DNA of 64,000 nt from contig NC_081407.1 in NCBI RefSeq assembly GCF_030272615.1, positions 373,076,998 through 373,140,997 on the forward strand, read 5' to 3'. Source of the stretch: Cryptomeria japonica. Its lineage: Eukaryota > Streptophyta > Pinopsida > Cupressales > Cupressaceae. The translations under genes were made by a program, and so were the position numbers. Positions 34,245-45,008 of this stretch are shown here, in pieces; position 1 is the stretch's first letter, and every line of letters starts with the position of its first letter. The notes beneath the pieces are model-generated. The model did no database searches. It saw nothing but the letters and a program-made list of their open reading frames with translations, and had not been told where the DNA came from.

Positions 34245-36079
34245 CTTAGGGTACCTAGAAGCAAAATGTCCTATCTTATTACAAGAGAAACATTTTAGAG
34301 GTAATTTTACATCATACTTACCATATCCCTTAGGCTCATCCAATTCTCTTTCTTTCTCTTCCATCTCTCTTCTCTCTCTTTCATATCTAGAAATCTTGCA
34401 GGGTGAACTCACAAAGCTGGTTCCCACTTTTTGGTACGACCTGATTTTTGCTGAAATCATACATTTTTTTAAAAATATAATGATTTAAGCTTTAAGAGGT
34501 CCCATTTTAAGTAATTAATTGAAGAGAGTTAAATCAAAGGGTCTTAGATCAAAATTTCTTGAATATAACCTCTCTACTTCTAAATCATACTTGCAATGGA
34601 GTCTCCTTTGCATCTATCAAATGCTAATAAAAATCCAATTTTACATTAGCTTTTCGGGGGTCAAATTAATTCATTTAAAAGTTTTTTTTTTAAAAGTATT
34701 TAGTCCTTATTATAAGATTTCCAAATAGTATAACTTTTAATATATTTAATTTCATTAATATATTTTTATTTTATTTCTTATGAATGTAGGTTTTTCACCG
34801 AACATGAACTTCTTTGTTCAATGCATTGGGAAAAATAGTAAACTAATTCAAAAAATTTCTGAAAAATATCTATGCACTAGGTATTGATGTTTTCTTTCTA
34901 ACAAAAAAAAGAAAATTGAATTTTGATATATATAGGACAAGTTATGTGTTCAAACGTACACCTATATCTAAATTATAATTAGTCGAACTTCAAAACTTAA
35001 TAAAATGAAAAATATTAAACATGTCACTATCAAACCAACTGCATGCCCTGGGTATTGATGTTACAAACCAAAATTCAAAAGAATTAAGTTTTTATCATTT
35101 ATAGAAAAATAATTATGCGTTTCGGGATACACATCACGCTTAAAAAATGTTGTTTGTTGTAAAAGACTACTTTTTGAGGGAGATGGAAAAATCAATAAAA
35201 TTTTATTCAAACAAATTTGAAAAAATAATATTTAGAATCTACAAACAAGATGTTAAAAATCACTAGCTTGTATCATCTTCAAATTCTTAACAGTTTAAAA
35301 GTTATAGGTGTCAGAAAGTGAAGGTTTTTTTCAAAATATTCATATAAGTGTCAAAGTTGATCAAAAAGTGGGAACCAATATTGTGAATTCACCCTGCATT
35401 CATCAAGATCACACTTCTACTTTCCAGATATAGATGCTCTAAATGTTGTCTCAGACTTTCCATGTGATTCACCAAATTTTCTTAGTTCAAATACATCAAT
35501 CTTTCCAACCAACATATCTCTTGTGACTGTAGTCACACTTCAAATCTCATCAATAACAACTACCTTATATTTGTGAGCAGGAGGCAATGATCTTAGCACC
35601 TTATAAGAAATAATTTCATTTTCTTCAAGGGTTCCACCGACAAATTTGATACCTAGGACAATGTCATTCACCTTAGCCATAAAGGAGTTTATGTTCTCAT
35701 CTTCTCCCATCTTCATCATCTCATATTTCCCTTTCAAACTCTACAACTTAGCAACTTTTGCTTGTTTATCTCCTTCATACAAGGTCTCAAGCTTCTCTCA
35801 GATTTCATGTGAAGTTTGAAGTCCCATCACATTAGTCATTTTTGAATCAGTCAGGGTGCTCAGCAATGCTTCCTTAGCTCTAATATTATGTTCATCTTCC
35901 TTGATCTCACTAGTAGTAATCAATCCATTCTAAGGAATAGAATAGGCATTTTTTGTGATCTTCCAATAATATTCTCCAAGACATCTCCAATGCAACTCCA
36001 TTCAATTCTTCCATATAGTATAATTACTTCCATCAAATTTCAAACTCTCCTTCTTAAAGATAACACCTCCAGTTGCCAT
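34245..36079 (-). pseudogene. copia-1 gag (5' part), interrupted by a TIR element
   Basis: Minus strand from ATG at 36077-36079. UBN2-type gag sequence with stops, including the frame 35540-35737 (KGKYEMMKMGEDENINSFMAK). The frame reaches DLDE at about 35400, is interrupted by the TIR element, and resumes with ISRYERERREMEEKERELDE and the zinc knuckle CFSCNKIGHFASRY (last Cys changed to Tyr) before copia-2 cuts it at 34249. Confidence 0.87.
34401..35394. mobile_element. 994-bp terminal-inverted-repeat element (MITE-like)
   Basis: The ends 34401-34433 and 35362-35394 are 33-bp inverted repeats with 4 mismatches, starting GGGTGAA-TCACAA and continuing TGGTTCCCACTTTTTG. TGCA flanks both ends (34397-34400 and 35395-35398), and removing the element plus one TGCA restores the copia-1 gag reading frame. 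The interior is AT-rich without any transposase, so the element is non-autonomous. The superfamily is unassigned because a 4-bp TGCA duplication is not diagnostic of a common plant family. Confidence 0.82.
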
Positions 36080-36120
36080 CCGAGATCTCCTCAAGTGGTT
36101 AAGCTTATTCTGAAGGATCT

Positions 36121-36135
36121 AGCTCTGATACTAAT
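36121..36135 (-). other. copia-1 primer-binding site
   Basis: The minus strand reads ATTAGTATCAGAGCT next to the 5' LTR, a near match to the initiator tRNA-Met site and identical to that of copia-2. Confidence 0.8.
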
Positions 36136-37463
36136 TGTTGGCAACAACATTGACGGAAAACTAAGAGGAAGGCAGGGGTGGATAATTTTTCTACCGGCTC
36201 TACAAACTCAAACATAAATACAAATTTGATAAACTACAACAACAACAAATATAAGAAATTTGATATAACAACACACAACACCAGGATTTTGACGTGGAAA
36301 ACCTGGTTAAAGGAAAAACCATGGTGGGAACCTACCACAATAAGATGTTACTCTATAGTAGTATGTGAAAAAAATTACAATGGGGAATGCACATGCATTC
36401 AGGAACACTACGTAGAGCTCAATGCTCAATATATAATAACCTAGAAGGCTACAACCCTCGGGGAAGTCTCACTAACTTACAACAAGATTCATAATACAAT
36501 TCAGAAGAATTGAACTGCAATAATAGCATCTGCTAATGCCTAATGACAATCCCAGTTAAGAACATTTTCCTACTAAAAAACTCCAATCTCTGCTCATTAG
36601 ACCACACCAAAATATGAATCCTTATTTTCACATACACCACTCTTTGATAATGTAGACACAAAGTAGATACCCAAATTACATGACAATATCACCTATTTAT
36701 ACAATTCATCAACCTTGGCAACAAGGTCGGCTAAACCCTCAACTCACAATTACAAAATTGCATCACACGATACAAAAATTGACCACTAGACCAATATAAT
36801 GATATACATAACATAACATTGACCTAAATCAAATTCCCAAACACTCATCTCCACTGGTAATCACACCCAGATCAACCGCAACACACTACACAATTAGGAA
36901 AATTTCATAACACGAAGAACATCACAGGATCAACAAAATCATCAAGAACTCGCACAAAGATCAATGTGGATTTTCAAAATAAATAGGACACAATTAGGAA
37001 ACACTAGAAATCATGTTAGAGTCATCAGTAACAACTGCACCAACACCACTTATCAAATCTTCATTGATCAACATTTGAAACTCAAGAACACTCAAACAAC
37101 AACAACTTTCATGAAGAAAGATAACTTGCAAAGCACCAAATCACAAACCATATAAAATGACGATACACAAGACCATCCTAAATAGTATCCCAAAATCTCA
37201 GCTCAAGGTTTGATCACACTAGAATATACCCAAGGAAATACTAAACTATGCAAAGCACTAATAAAAAAAAACTACAAACTGGATCATATGATATAATTAG
37301 TTACGATTTTCGGATCACTAAAACCAATACAGAAGAGTATAATGATACTAGACATACTCCATACACAAAACCATGATTCCAATAAACCAATAAACAATCA
37401 ATAAAGTAGGAATATGTTGACATTAATGACAACAACATATCCTAGCAGCAACAATGTCCAACA
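36136..37463 (-). repeat. copia-1 5' LTR
   Basis: 1328 bp; minus strand begins TGTTGGACATTG and ends TTGCCAACA. A TATTTATAGG-like TATA element sits near 36692-36702 (complement). It matches 14562-15885 throughout with many substitutions. Confidence 0.88.
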
Positions 37464-37777
37464 AATAATGTCAATTAGGAAATCAAACAAGAACATAATT
37501 TAAGAGTAAGTTGTATACATCTAATGGACTATTAGATCTTGTGCATACTGAGTTGTGTGGTCCTACTAGAGTGAGAAGCATGCAGGGTGACATGTGTTTC
37601 ATGTTGCTGATTGATGACTACTCTAGGATGATGTTTGTGACTTTTCTAAGGGATAAATTAGAAGCTTTGGAGAAATTCAAGATATTTAAAGAAAAGGTGG
37701 AGACTAAGACATGGTTGAAGCTAAAGTGTCTGATATCTGATAGAGGAGGAGAATTCACATATGGTGAGTACTACCGA
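37464..37777 (+). pseudogene. copia-0 integrase fragment
   Basis: Resumes the copia-0 frame after copia-1: CQLGNQTRT is followed by the integrase core LLDLVHTELCGPTRVRS, DDYSRMMFVTFLRDK and SDRGGEFTYGE. Two in-frame stops lie in the first 60 bp. At about 37775 the sequence jumps to RNase H, so the rest of integrase and all of RT are deleted. Confidence 0.87.
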
Positions 37778-38195
37778 TGGATAATTCTTTATAGGTAAGA
37801 AGTTGGTTTCATGGGCTAGCAAGAAACACGATTCAATATCTTTATCTATTGCTGAAACTAAGTACATTGTTGCTGCTAGTAATTGCACTCAAACAATTTG
37901 GATGAAGCAAATGTTGAAAGATATTAGGGTTATTCATGATGAGCCTATTGTTATATGTTGTGATAATTCTAGTGCTATAAATATGTCAAATAATTTGGTG
38001 CAACATTCAAAGACTAAGCATGTGTCAATCAAATATAACTACTTGAGAGAGCAAGCCAGTGAAGGGAAGGTGAAGCTGGAGTATGTATCTACAAAGGAAC
38101 AAATTGCTGATATTTTTACTAAACCTTTTCCTATAGATGCATTTGTCTATTTGAGAGACAAGTTAAGGGAATCCACCCCTCTTGGTGAGAATTAG
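37778..38195 (+). pseudogene. copia-0 RNase H fragment
   Basis: The frame contains FFIGKKLVSWASKKHDS, the CDNSSAINMSNN motif and the C-terminal IADIFTKPF...YLRDKL block typical of the end of copia pol, stopping at 38193-38195. The junction with the integrase fragment marks an internal deletion. Confidence 0.87.
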
Positions 38196-38519
38196 ATGCA
38201 TTGAGTTGCATTGATCCGCTGGAATTCCGATCCTTATTCTTTTATCCAGATTGATGAGTCGGTGTTGCTCCTCTATTGGAGTAGTCTATTGATTTGGTTG
38301 TGTATCCCAGGGGGAGATAGATTGATGATTTTGTATTGGGAGAGAGTTTGATTTTCTATTTTGGAGATCTTTGGCATTGCTGTCAAAGATGGAGAGAGAT
38401 CATGTGAAAAATTTATTTATCTATCTTGATCTTAGGGGGAGTTTGCTGGTGATATCTTCTTTCTTGGCATTGATTGTTTTTCACATTCATATGTTCCCAT
38501 CAATGCCAAAGGGGGAGAT
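38196..38519 (+). other. copia-0 3' noncoding region with repeated polypurine tracts
   Basis: Three G-rich tracts (near 38309, 38434 and 38508) recur; the last, CCAAAGGGGGAGAT, abuts the LTR and is the likely PPT. The words TTGGCATTGAT (38464) and ATCAATGCCAA (38499) form an inverted repeat just upstream of it. Confidence 0.75.
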
Positions 38520-39725
38520 TGTTGGATTTCATTGTTTTTATTTCTGCAAATAGGATATGTTGTTATCATTGATGTCAAAATATTTCGGTGAGTTTGGAAA
38601 GAGTTTTTGATCTGGTTTTGAAGTTTGCTTTTATTGATCACTATTTTGTGGAATCTTGTATTTTCCTTGGTATATTCTGATGTGATCCGATCTTGTGTTG
38701 AGAGTTTGGGATATTGTTTGGGATGATCTTGTGTATCTTCATTTTAGATGGTTTGCGATTTGGTTCTTTGGAAGTTATCTTTCTTTGTGACAGTTGTTGA
38801 TTGGTTGTGTTCTTGATCTTTGAGACATTGATCGATGAAGATTTGAAAAGTGGTGTTAGTGCAACTGTTCCAGATGGTTCTAATGTGTTTGCTAGTATTT
38901 CCTAGTCGTGTCCTATTTGTTTTGGTGATCTGCATTGATTGTTGTGCAATTTTTTGGTGATTTCTATGAACCAATGATGATTTTTGTGTATGGGGTATTT
39001 GTGGTGGATGTGATCATTTGGGAATTTGAATTAGGTCCATGTAATGTAATGTAAATCATTATATTGGTCGAGTGATCAATATTTGTATCATGTAATGTAA
39101 TTTTTATAATTATGAGTTGAGGATTAAAGTTTAGCTAGCCTTATTATCAAGGTTGATGATTTGTATTTATAGGTGAGATACTTATGTAATTTAGGTGTCG
39201 ATATTGTGTCTACATTATTAGAGAGAGTTGATTGTGTGAACAACAAACTTATAATTCAATGTAGTGTTGATGTGAGATTGGTGTTCCAGAGAAGACATTT
39301 GTGCTTAACCAAAATTGTCATCATGCATTTGTAGATGCTATCATTACAATTCATTTCTTTCAAATTGTAGTTTGAATCATATTGTAAGTCAGTGAGACTT
39401 GTTTGAGGGTTGTAGCCTTTCGCGCATATATCTTTTGAGCAGTGAGGTCTAGGCAATGTGCATGCATGCATGTGCATTCCCCATTGTAATATTTTTCCAT
39501 ACTACTACAGAGTATCATCTTATTGTGGGTAGGTTCCCACTGTGGTTTTTCCTTGAACCAGGTTTTCCATATCAAAATCTTGGTGTTGTGTGTTGTGCTA
39601 TTAATTTTCTTATCTGATTCATTTATGCAGTTTATCAGTTTGAGTTTTGAAGTTTAATTTGATTTGATCCATTGAAGATTGATTCAACCCTCCTCTCAGT
39701 CTTCCTTATTGATTGTTGCTAGTAA
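38520..39725 (+). repeat. copia-0 3' LTR
   Basis: Starts TGTTGGATTTCATTG directly after the PPT; similar along its length to the copia-1 LTRs but about 120 bp shorter. The promoter block CAAGGTTGATGA then TATTTATAGGTGA lies at 39149-39176. The 3' end near 39725 is placed by alignment with copia-1 and is approximate. Confidence 0.78.
39164..39171 (+). promoter_or_regulatory. LTR TATA-like box (copia-0)
   Basis: TATTTATA preceded by the word CAAGGTTGATGA. The same pair of words is in the LTRs of copia-1 (minus) and copia-3 (44393-44400), so the spacing is conserved; this is the likely core promoter. Confidence 0.5.
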
Positions 39726-41050
39726 CCTTAATTCTACAATTTCTTCTCACAAGGATACTATAGGTAGGACTAATAATAGTAAAAATCATGCACCAAAGGA
39801 GGGAAATTGAATTTTGAATTTTGAAATCTAAGTTGAATAATGCTAAATTCTAGAAAGAAATGATGCAATCTCCTAGGAGATTAAAAATGAAAATTATCCA
39901 CAACAAATTGAGATTTAAAATTAGGGCCTAGTGAATATAACCTCTTAATTTTAAAATTGAAAATTGTAAGGAGGAAAAATTTAAATTTAAAAATAAGGGT
40001 TGTCAAAAACTAACATCTTAATTTTAAAATTAGGGTGTATGTAATTCATCACTTAATTTAAATATTTAAATTGAAAATTGAATTGTTGAAATTTAGATTT
40101 GATTTCGACCTTAGGGTGACCTAAAATAAATAAAATTTCACAATTACTTGGATTTGAACAGTAAAATACAGTCAAAATAGGCTCCTGAAATTTTGAGAAA
40201 AAAGTTCGAGACTAGGTAGCCCCCTCTTGGTCCACGAAATTTTCACCAAATTTTTGGGGAAGCAAGATATTGTGATTTTAATGCAAATTCCCAAAGGATG
40301 TCAAAATTGGAGGTGTCTAGATATGCAAAATCAAGCCTTGAGGGTCAAAATAGGACATACTTAGGAAATGTAATCAGATGACTAGTTGAAGGAAGGAGAC
40401 AAAGAAGGGAACACTTAAGGTTAAGGGCCAACTTTTATGAGCTTTAGGTTTTATTAAATTGACTAAATGCTTAAACAAAAATTAAAAATTGCACAAGATT
40501 AATTTAAATTTAAAATTAGGGCTTGTCGCATAAACCGCTTAATTTTAACAATTTAAATTTAAATAATTTGAATGTTGTAAGGTGGGAATGTGAATTTTGA
40601 TTTTGAAGAAAGAGCCCAAATCTGAAAATTAATTGAAGATCTACATGATCCACAAGCTCAATTTTAAAATAAAAAACTAGGTTTTTTTATTTAACCACTT
40701 CATTTTTTAAATTTTGTTGAAAATTGAATATGTAAGAAAAATTAAATTGTAAAAATTAAAGAGTTCTTAGATCTGGAACAATTAATCCAATTTAGACAAA
40801 TCACAAGCTGAATTTTGAATCTAAAAATTAGGGTTTTTTTTTGTGAATTTAACATGTAAATTTTTTAAAACTGCAAGAAAATTAAACTTGTAATTGAAAA
40901 TTTGAATTGTAAATTGCATAACACTCGGATTTGAAAATGAAAATCAGAAGTAAGGATAATTCACATCAAGTTCACAAAAATGTAAAGCTGAAAATTTTGG
41001 GCTTAGCAAATTCACCACATGGAATGGAGAAATTGCTAAGTCAATTTTCA
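39726..41050 (+). repeat. AT-rich region with recurring TTAAAATTAGGG motif
   Basis: A phrase like TTTAAAATTAGGG, then ten to twenty bases, then ACC-CTTAATTTTAAA recurs near 39915, 39990, 40030, 40505, 40660, 40810 and 40985. Copies are diverged and irregularly spaced. No coding frame. Phrases about CCCCCTCTTGGTCC at 40220 and 41347 suggest it belongs to the same unit as the R1 repeat downstream. Confidence 0.5.
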
Positions 41051-42010
41051 CTTGGAGGACTACACATTTAAAAGAGGGGAAAATCCACTAGGTTCAATCA
41101 CTAATCTTATTAGGAATGAATACTAAGTAGATTGGCTAAATGTGGAATGTGTTTGACCCTCTTTTGTAAGCTAACTAGTTTAATTAAGATCGAATACAAG
41201 GAATGAAAACAAATATGAGGAAATAGTGAGTTGTAAAGTCAGGATTTTGTTGTGCATTTGGATTTGAGAAGTATGAGATGATGTAGAGATGCTCTGTGAA
41301 AACTGCCAAAGTAGCAAGGACCATGTGTAGGGACTAGGGTGCCCCCTCTTGGTCCTCTAATATTTTCGATTGCCGAAAAGGGTTTTTTTGTCTCTGTGTC
41401 TGAAGCTTATCCCAAGAGTTACAACTACGTACCTATTTTTTTGCACACAAAAGAAAATAGAAATGTGTTGGGAATAGGGGCTTGTCTTTAGGTCAAACCC
41501 CAATTTTGGAATTAACCAAGTGGTTGAAATAATGTAGTTGAAATGACTGAGAGTAGAAATCCTCCTCTTTGAAGGGATTTTGAATTGACTAAAAATGAAA
41601 TGCTTATAGCTCCTTGTGAAGTTTTTCTTGTCTCCACATGGAATTAGGACTTGATGAATTAGAATGATGATCTCCTCTTCAATGCTTGAAATCTTGACTC
41701 TGTTGTTGCTCCAAAGCTTGAAGGAAGACTGAAAATGCTCAATTGCTCTTGAATGCATGAATGCTTGTTCTCTTTGATGCTTGAAGACCTCTTGTGGATG
41801 CATGATATTTGTCAAATGAGGGTAAAAATACTCTTATATACCTTCCTATCAGATTAATTGACTAATTTTCCAAAATGATGAGCCGACATGGAGGAGTTTT
41901 TCCTTCTCAAATTTGAGATGGGTTAGGGGGTCCAAAATGGGTCCCCATTAAGGAGGACTAGGAAACCATACCTTAGTCTTGGTGAGGACCAGGGTGCCAC
42001 GTCTTGCTCC
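41051..42010 (+). repeat. Dispersed repeat R1, copy 2
   Basis: The same ordered landmarks as 8411-9400, in the same orientation, ending at a CTGCCCTATTTTA stretch. It abuts a gypsy gag fragment at about 42020. The minus-strand frame 41357-41815 has no motif and is not shared as protein with copy 1. Confidence 0.65.
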
Positions 42011-42019
42011 TGCCCTATT

Positions 42020-42392
42020 TTATAATGTTACACTATCTTTCTTAGTGCCTTCAAAATCAAAATACTTTTCCATCTTTGTGATCCAATCCAACAACTCATC
42101 CGGATCCAACTTACCATGATAATTCAATGGGGTAAAATGTGGTCTAGTATTCACTCTTGATAATTCTCTTATAAACCTTTCTTCATTTGGATCATTCACT
42201 GGTGGATTTGCTCCTTGTTCTCTAGCCACTTCTTCTTCTTCATCGATCATCACTCACATCTTAAACATGTCGATCTCTTCTCTAGGATGTTTCAACAACT
42301 TCTAATTAGGTTTCAATTCCTCTCAACATTTCCATCATAGCAGGATCTACATTTCCATGCACTCCACCACCTCTAGCATCCCTCTGGGCCAT
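42020..42392 (-). pseudogene. Ty3/gypsy gag fragment
   Basis: Minus strand from an ATG at 42390-42392. The first ~45 codons contain stops; the frame 42020-42253 has the gag N-terminal capsid motif LDPDELLDWITKMEKYFDFE. The fragment is cut at 42020 at the edge of the R1 repeat, leaving no pol. Confidence 0.8.
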
Positions 42393-42488
42393 CTTTACAC
42401 AAGTCCTGTGCAGCTACAGGTCAGATCCTCAATCCGCCACCCTACAATAGAAAACCTATAAGACAACATAATCTCTAAAGTGAAACTT

Positions 42489-42503
42489 GCTTTGATACTA
42501 CTT
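42489..42503 (-). other. Primer-binding site of the gypsy fragment
   Basis: The minus strand reads AGTAGTATCAAAGC, a decayed initiator tRNA-Met site, about 100 bp upstream of the gag ATG. Confidence 0.55.
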
Positions 42504-42505
42504 GG

Positions 42506-43130
42506 TGCACTCACAATAGGAGAGTCCTTAGAGAGATCAATCCAGACCATGCAACAAGAGTTACATAAAAGAAACAACACAATTGTGATGGAGGAAATGC
42601 ATAAAAGACTCTATTTTATTTTGAAAATCAATTACATTTTGTCAGCAACATACGAGATCACAAGATTCAACACATTGGCTTGATAACATACATGCTCAAA
42701 CATAATATCTGGGCTCAAGCAAGAATGTGAGCCAACTTTGGACCTCCTAACCTTAAGATTTATCCTGTATGTTCTAATGATTCATTCCTAATGCTCAATT
42801 ATACTAATTTATATGATATAGAATGATCTGTGTCATCTCAAGATGGAACAATAACCAGAGAACAAGATAAAATGCGTAAAACAAGGTCATCCTCTACCAA
42901 AGAGATCCTTCCATATAATTTATAAAATGAAGCGCGGACCCAAACGAAGGTCGCCCATAAACTAAGGAACATTGGAAACAATGAATGGAAGATCCACAAG
43001 CTACAAAATCTAGCTCTGCAAGATCTGATGAGAAATGCCAAGAAACGCAGAAAGAAATGCCAAAACTACAAAATATGAACAAACTGAAAAGAAAATGTTT
43101 TTTTTTTGTTGATGCAAGATTTCTAGGAAA
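42506..43130 (-). repeat. Probable 5' LTR remnant of the gypsy fragment
   Basis: Noncoding sequence immediately beyond the PBS, where the 5' LTR should be. No second LTR copy exists in the window to confirm the limits; the upper limit is only the start of the copia-4 gag remnant. Confidence 0.4.
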
Positions 43131-43149
43131 TAGGGATGCTACTACATCA

Positions 43150-43739
43150 GATTTAGAATGATCTAAAGTATTTGCCTATTTTTTTTATTAAGAGTTATAA
43201 TAGCCATGAAAAATGTTTCTTCCCCTTCTTCAATAGATTCATCAAAAAGACAATCTGTAACATCTACATACAAACTCTTCCTCTTTTTGAAGACATTCTT
43301 CTTCTCGAAATTAGTGAACTTTTTCTTTCTTGATTTTCTAGTGTCCTCATCATCATTGTCAAGATCCTTTTTTGGACATTGAGAAACATAATGTCCAATC
43401 TTAGCACAATTGAAACACTTAAAGGGTAATTTCCCTTTATATTTACCAGACCCTCTTCTTAGTTTGTTGACAAAAGCCAGGTCATGTTCATCTAAATTTT
43501 TAGATTCATGCATACTATCACTATGGTTTTTTATAGACTTAAAATAAAATTATCTACTAGTAGAACAATTTTCATTGATCCTCATTTCATAAGTAGTAAT
43601 GACACCATGCAAAGCATGTAATTTGACTTTGCTGATATCCCTTTCCTCTAACATAGAGATTTTAGAATCAAATTTAGGTGTTAATGACCTTAACACCTTC
43701 TTGACAATAACAGGTTCTTTCAAATATTCACCAAAACCT
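43150..43739 (-). pseudogene. copia-4 gag, distal part with zinc knuckle
   Basis: Minus strand. The UBN2-type part (43520-43739, with stops) leads into 43163-43513 with the zinc knuckle CFNCAKIGHYVSQC and an acidic tail. The element is truncated near 43150 with no pol. The proximal gag is at 58153-58590, on the other side of copia-3. Confidence 0.85.
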
Positions 43740-44953
43740 TATTGGCAATATTGATTATGTTTTCATTGATGTCAACATTGTATCTCGGTTGGATATGGTC
43801 CTGGTTGACTGTTGCTATCCCGGTTGGACCTATCCTGGTTTTTCTTAGTTTTGGCTATGATTCTGGTCCGGTATGATCAAATTCATGGATTTGGTTTCAG
43901 ATGGTTATTTAGGATGGTTACATGCTTGTCAAATTTAGTTAGTTCATGATTTGGTACTCCGAAAGCTATCATTTATGTTCCTGATTGATATTCTTGGTAC
44001 CAATTATCTTTATTGGTTCGCAATATTTGATGATTTGGTTAAGTAATTTTGGTTTGACTTATGGAAATGATTTCTAATGTGCTAAAAGCATTCTTGATCA
44101 TGTTCCAATTGTTTGGTTGCTTTGCATTGGTTGGCATGCTAATTTGGTGGTCCTATTTGGATCTGGTTGGTTATTTATGTGCTATTACACTAAGGGTTTC
44201 TACCAGTTGGTGAAACGTGTTGGAGATTTCTCTTAGTTTGATCTCTGGTGGATATAATTGTTTGGAAATTCAAATTAGGTCCATGCTATGTAATGTAAAT
44301 CATAATATTGGTTTGGTGGTATCATGTGATATAATTTTTGTAATTATGGGTTTATGGGTTTAGCTGACCTTGTTATCAAGGTTGATGATCGGTATTTATA
44401 GGTGACTTATTCATGTAATTTGGGTATGGGATAATGGTATGGTTATGTCTACATTATCAGTGAAAGGCTTATATGTGAACAAGGTCAAATCATTTAGCTG
44501 AAGGTTGTGAAAGGTTTTGGTATTGCATGGAAGACATTTGTGCTTAACCGGAACTGTATCAAGCATTAGGAGATGCTACTTTCATAGTTCATTCTTTTTG
44601 GATTGTAGTCTGGTTTTTTTGTAAGTTAGTGAGACTTACTTTTATGATGATCAGTGAGCTCTAGGCAGTTGGCATGATTGCAAGTGCAATCCCCATTCTG
44701 ATTATTTCACATATTACTACAAAAGTATTATCTGATTGTGGGTAGGGTTTCCCACCATGGTTTTTCGCTTGACCAGGTTTTCTACGTTAAAAATATTGGT
44801 GTTGTGTGTAATGTGATTTCATGTTTTATCTTTCACCATGTTGTCCTTATCTTGCTCCAGTAAAAATTTTATAATTTTCTTTAACTATTTAACTTGTGGA
44901 AAACTAATTCACCCCCCCTCTTAGTTTTCCTTTGGTATCAGAACATTCAAACA
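43740..44953 (+). repeat. copia-3 5' LTR
   Basis: Starts TATTGGCAATATT (TG changed to TA), ends CATTCAAACA; 1214 bp. TATTTATAGGTGA follows CAAGGTTGATGAT at 44375-44405, as in copia-0 and copia-1. Confidence 0.9.
44393..44400 (+). promoter_or_regulatory. LTR TATA-like box (copia-3)
   Basis: TATTTATA in the block shared by three copia LTRs; the counterpart in the 3' LTR is at 57602-57609. Confidence 0.5.
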
Positions 44954-44954
44954 A

Positions 44955-44967
44955 TTGGTATCAGAGC
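44955..44967 (+). other. copia-3 primer-binding site
   Basis: TTGGTATCAGAGCC, the initiator tRNA-Met complement, one base after the LTR. Confidence 0.9.
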
Positions 44968-45008
44968 CTGGTCCTCTTTATAGAAGCTTAACCACTTGAG
45001 GAGATCCG

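Larger units (their letters stand above)
14562..37463 (-). mobile_element. copia-1: Ty1/copia retrotransposon, itself split by younger insertions
   Basis: Defined by two LTRs in minus orientation (14562-15885 and 36136-37463), a PPT beside the first, a PBS beside the second, and flanking TSDs aagaa (14557-14561) and aataa (37464-37468), one mismatch. It sits inside copia-0: the copia-0 codons TGT AAA GAA before the insertion continue with TGT CAA after it. copia-2 (19537-34244) and a TIR element (34401-35394) lie inside it. Without them it is roughly 7.2 kb. Its LTR start and promoter block resemble those of copia-0, so a relative inserted into a relative. Confidence 0.9.
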
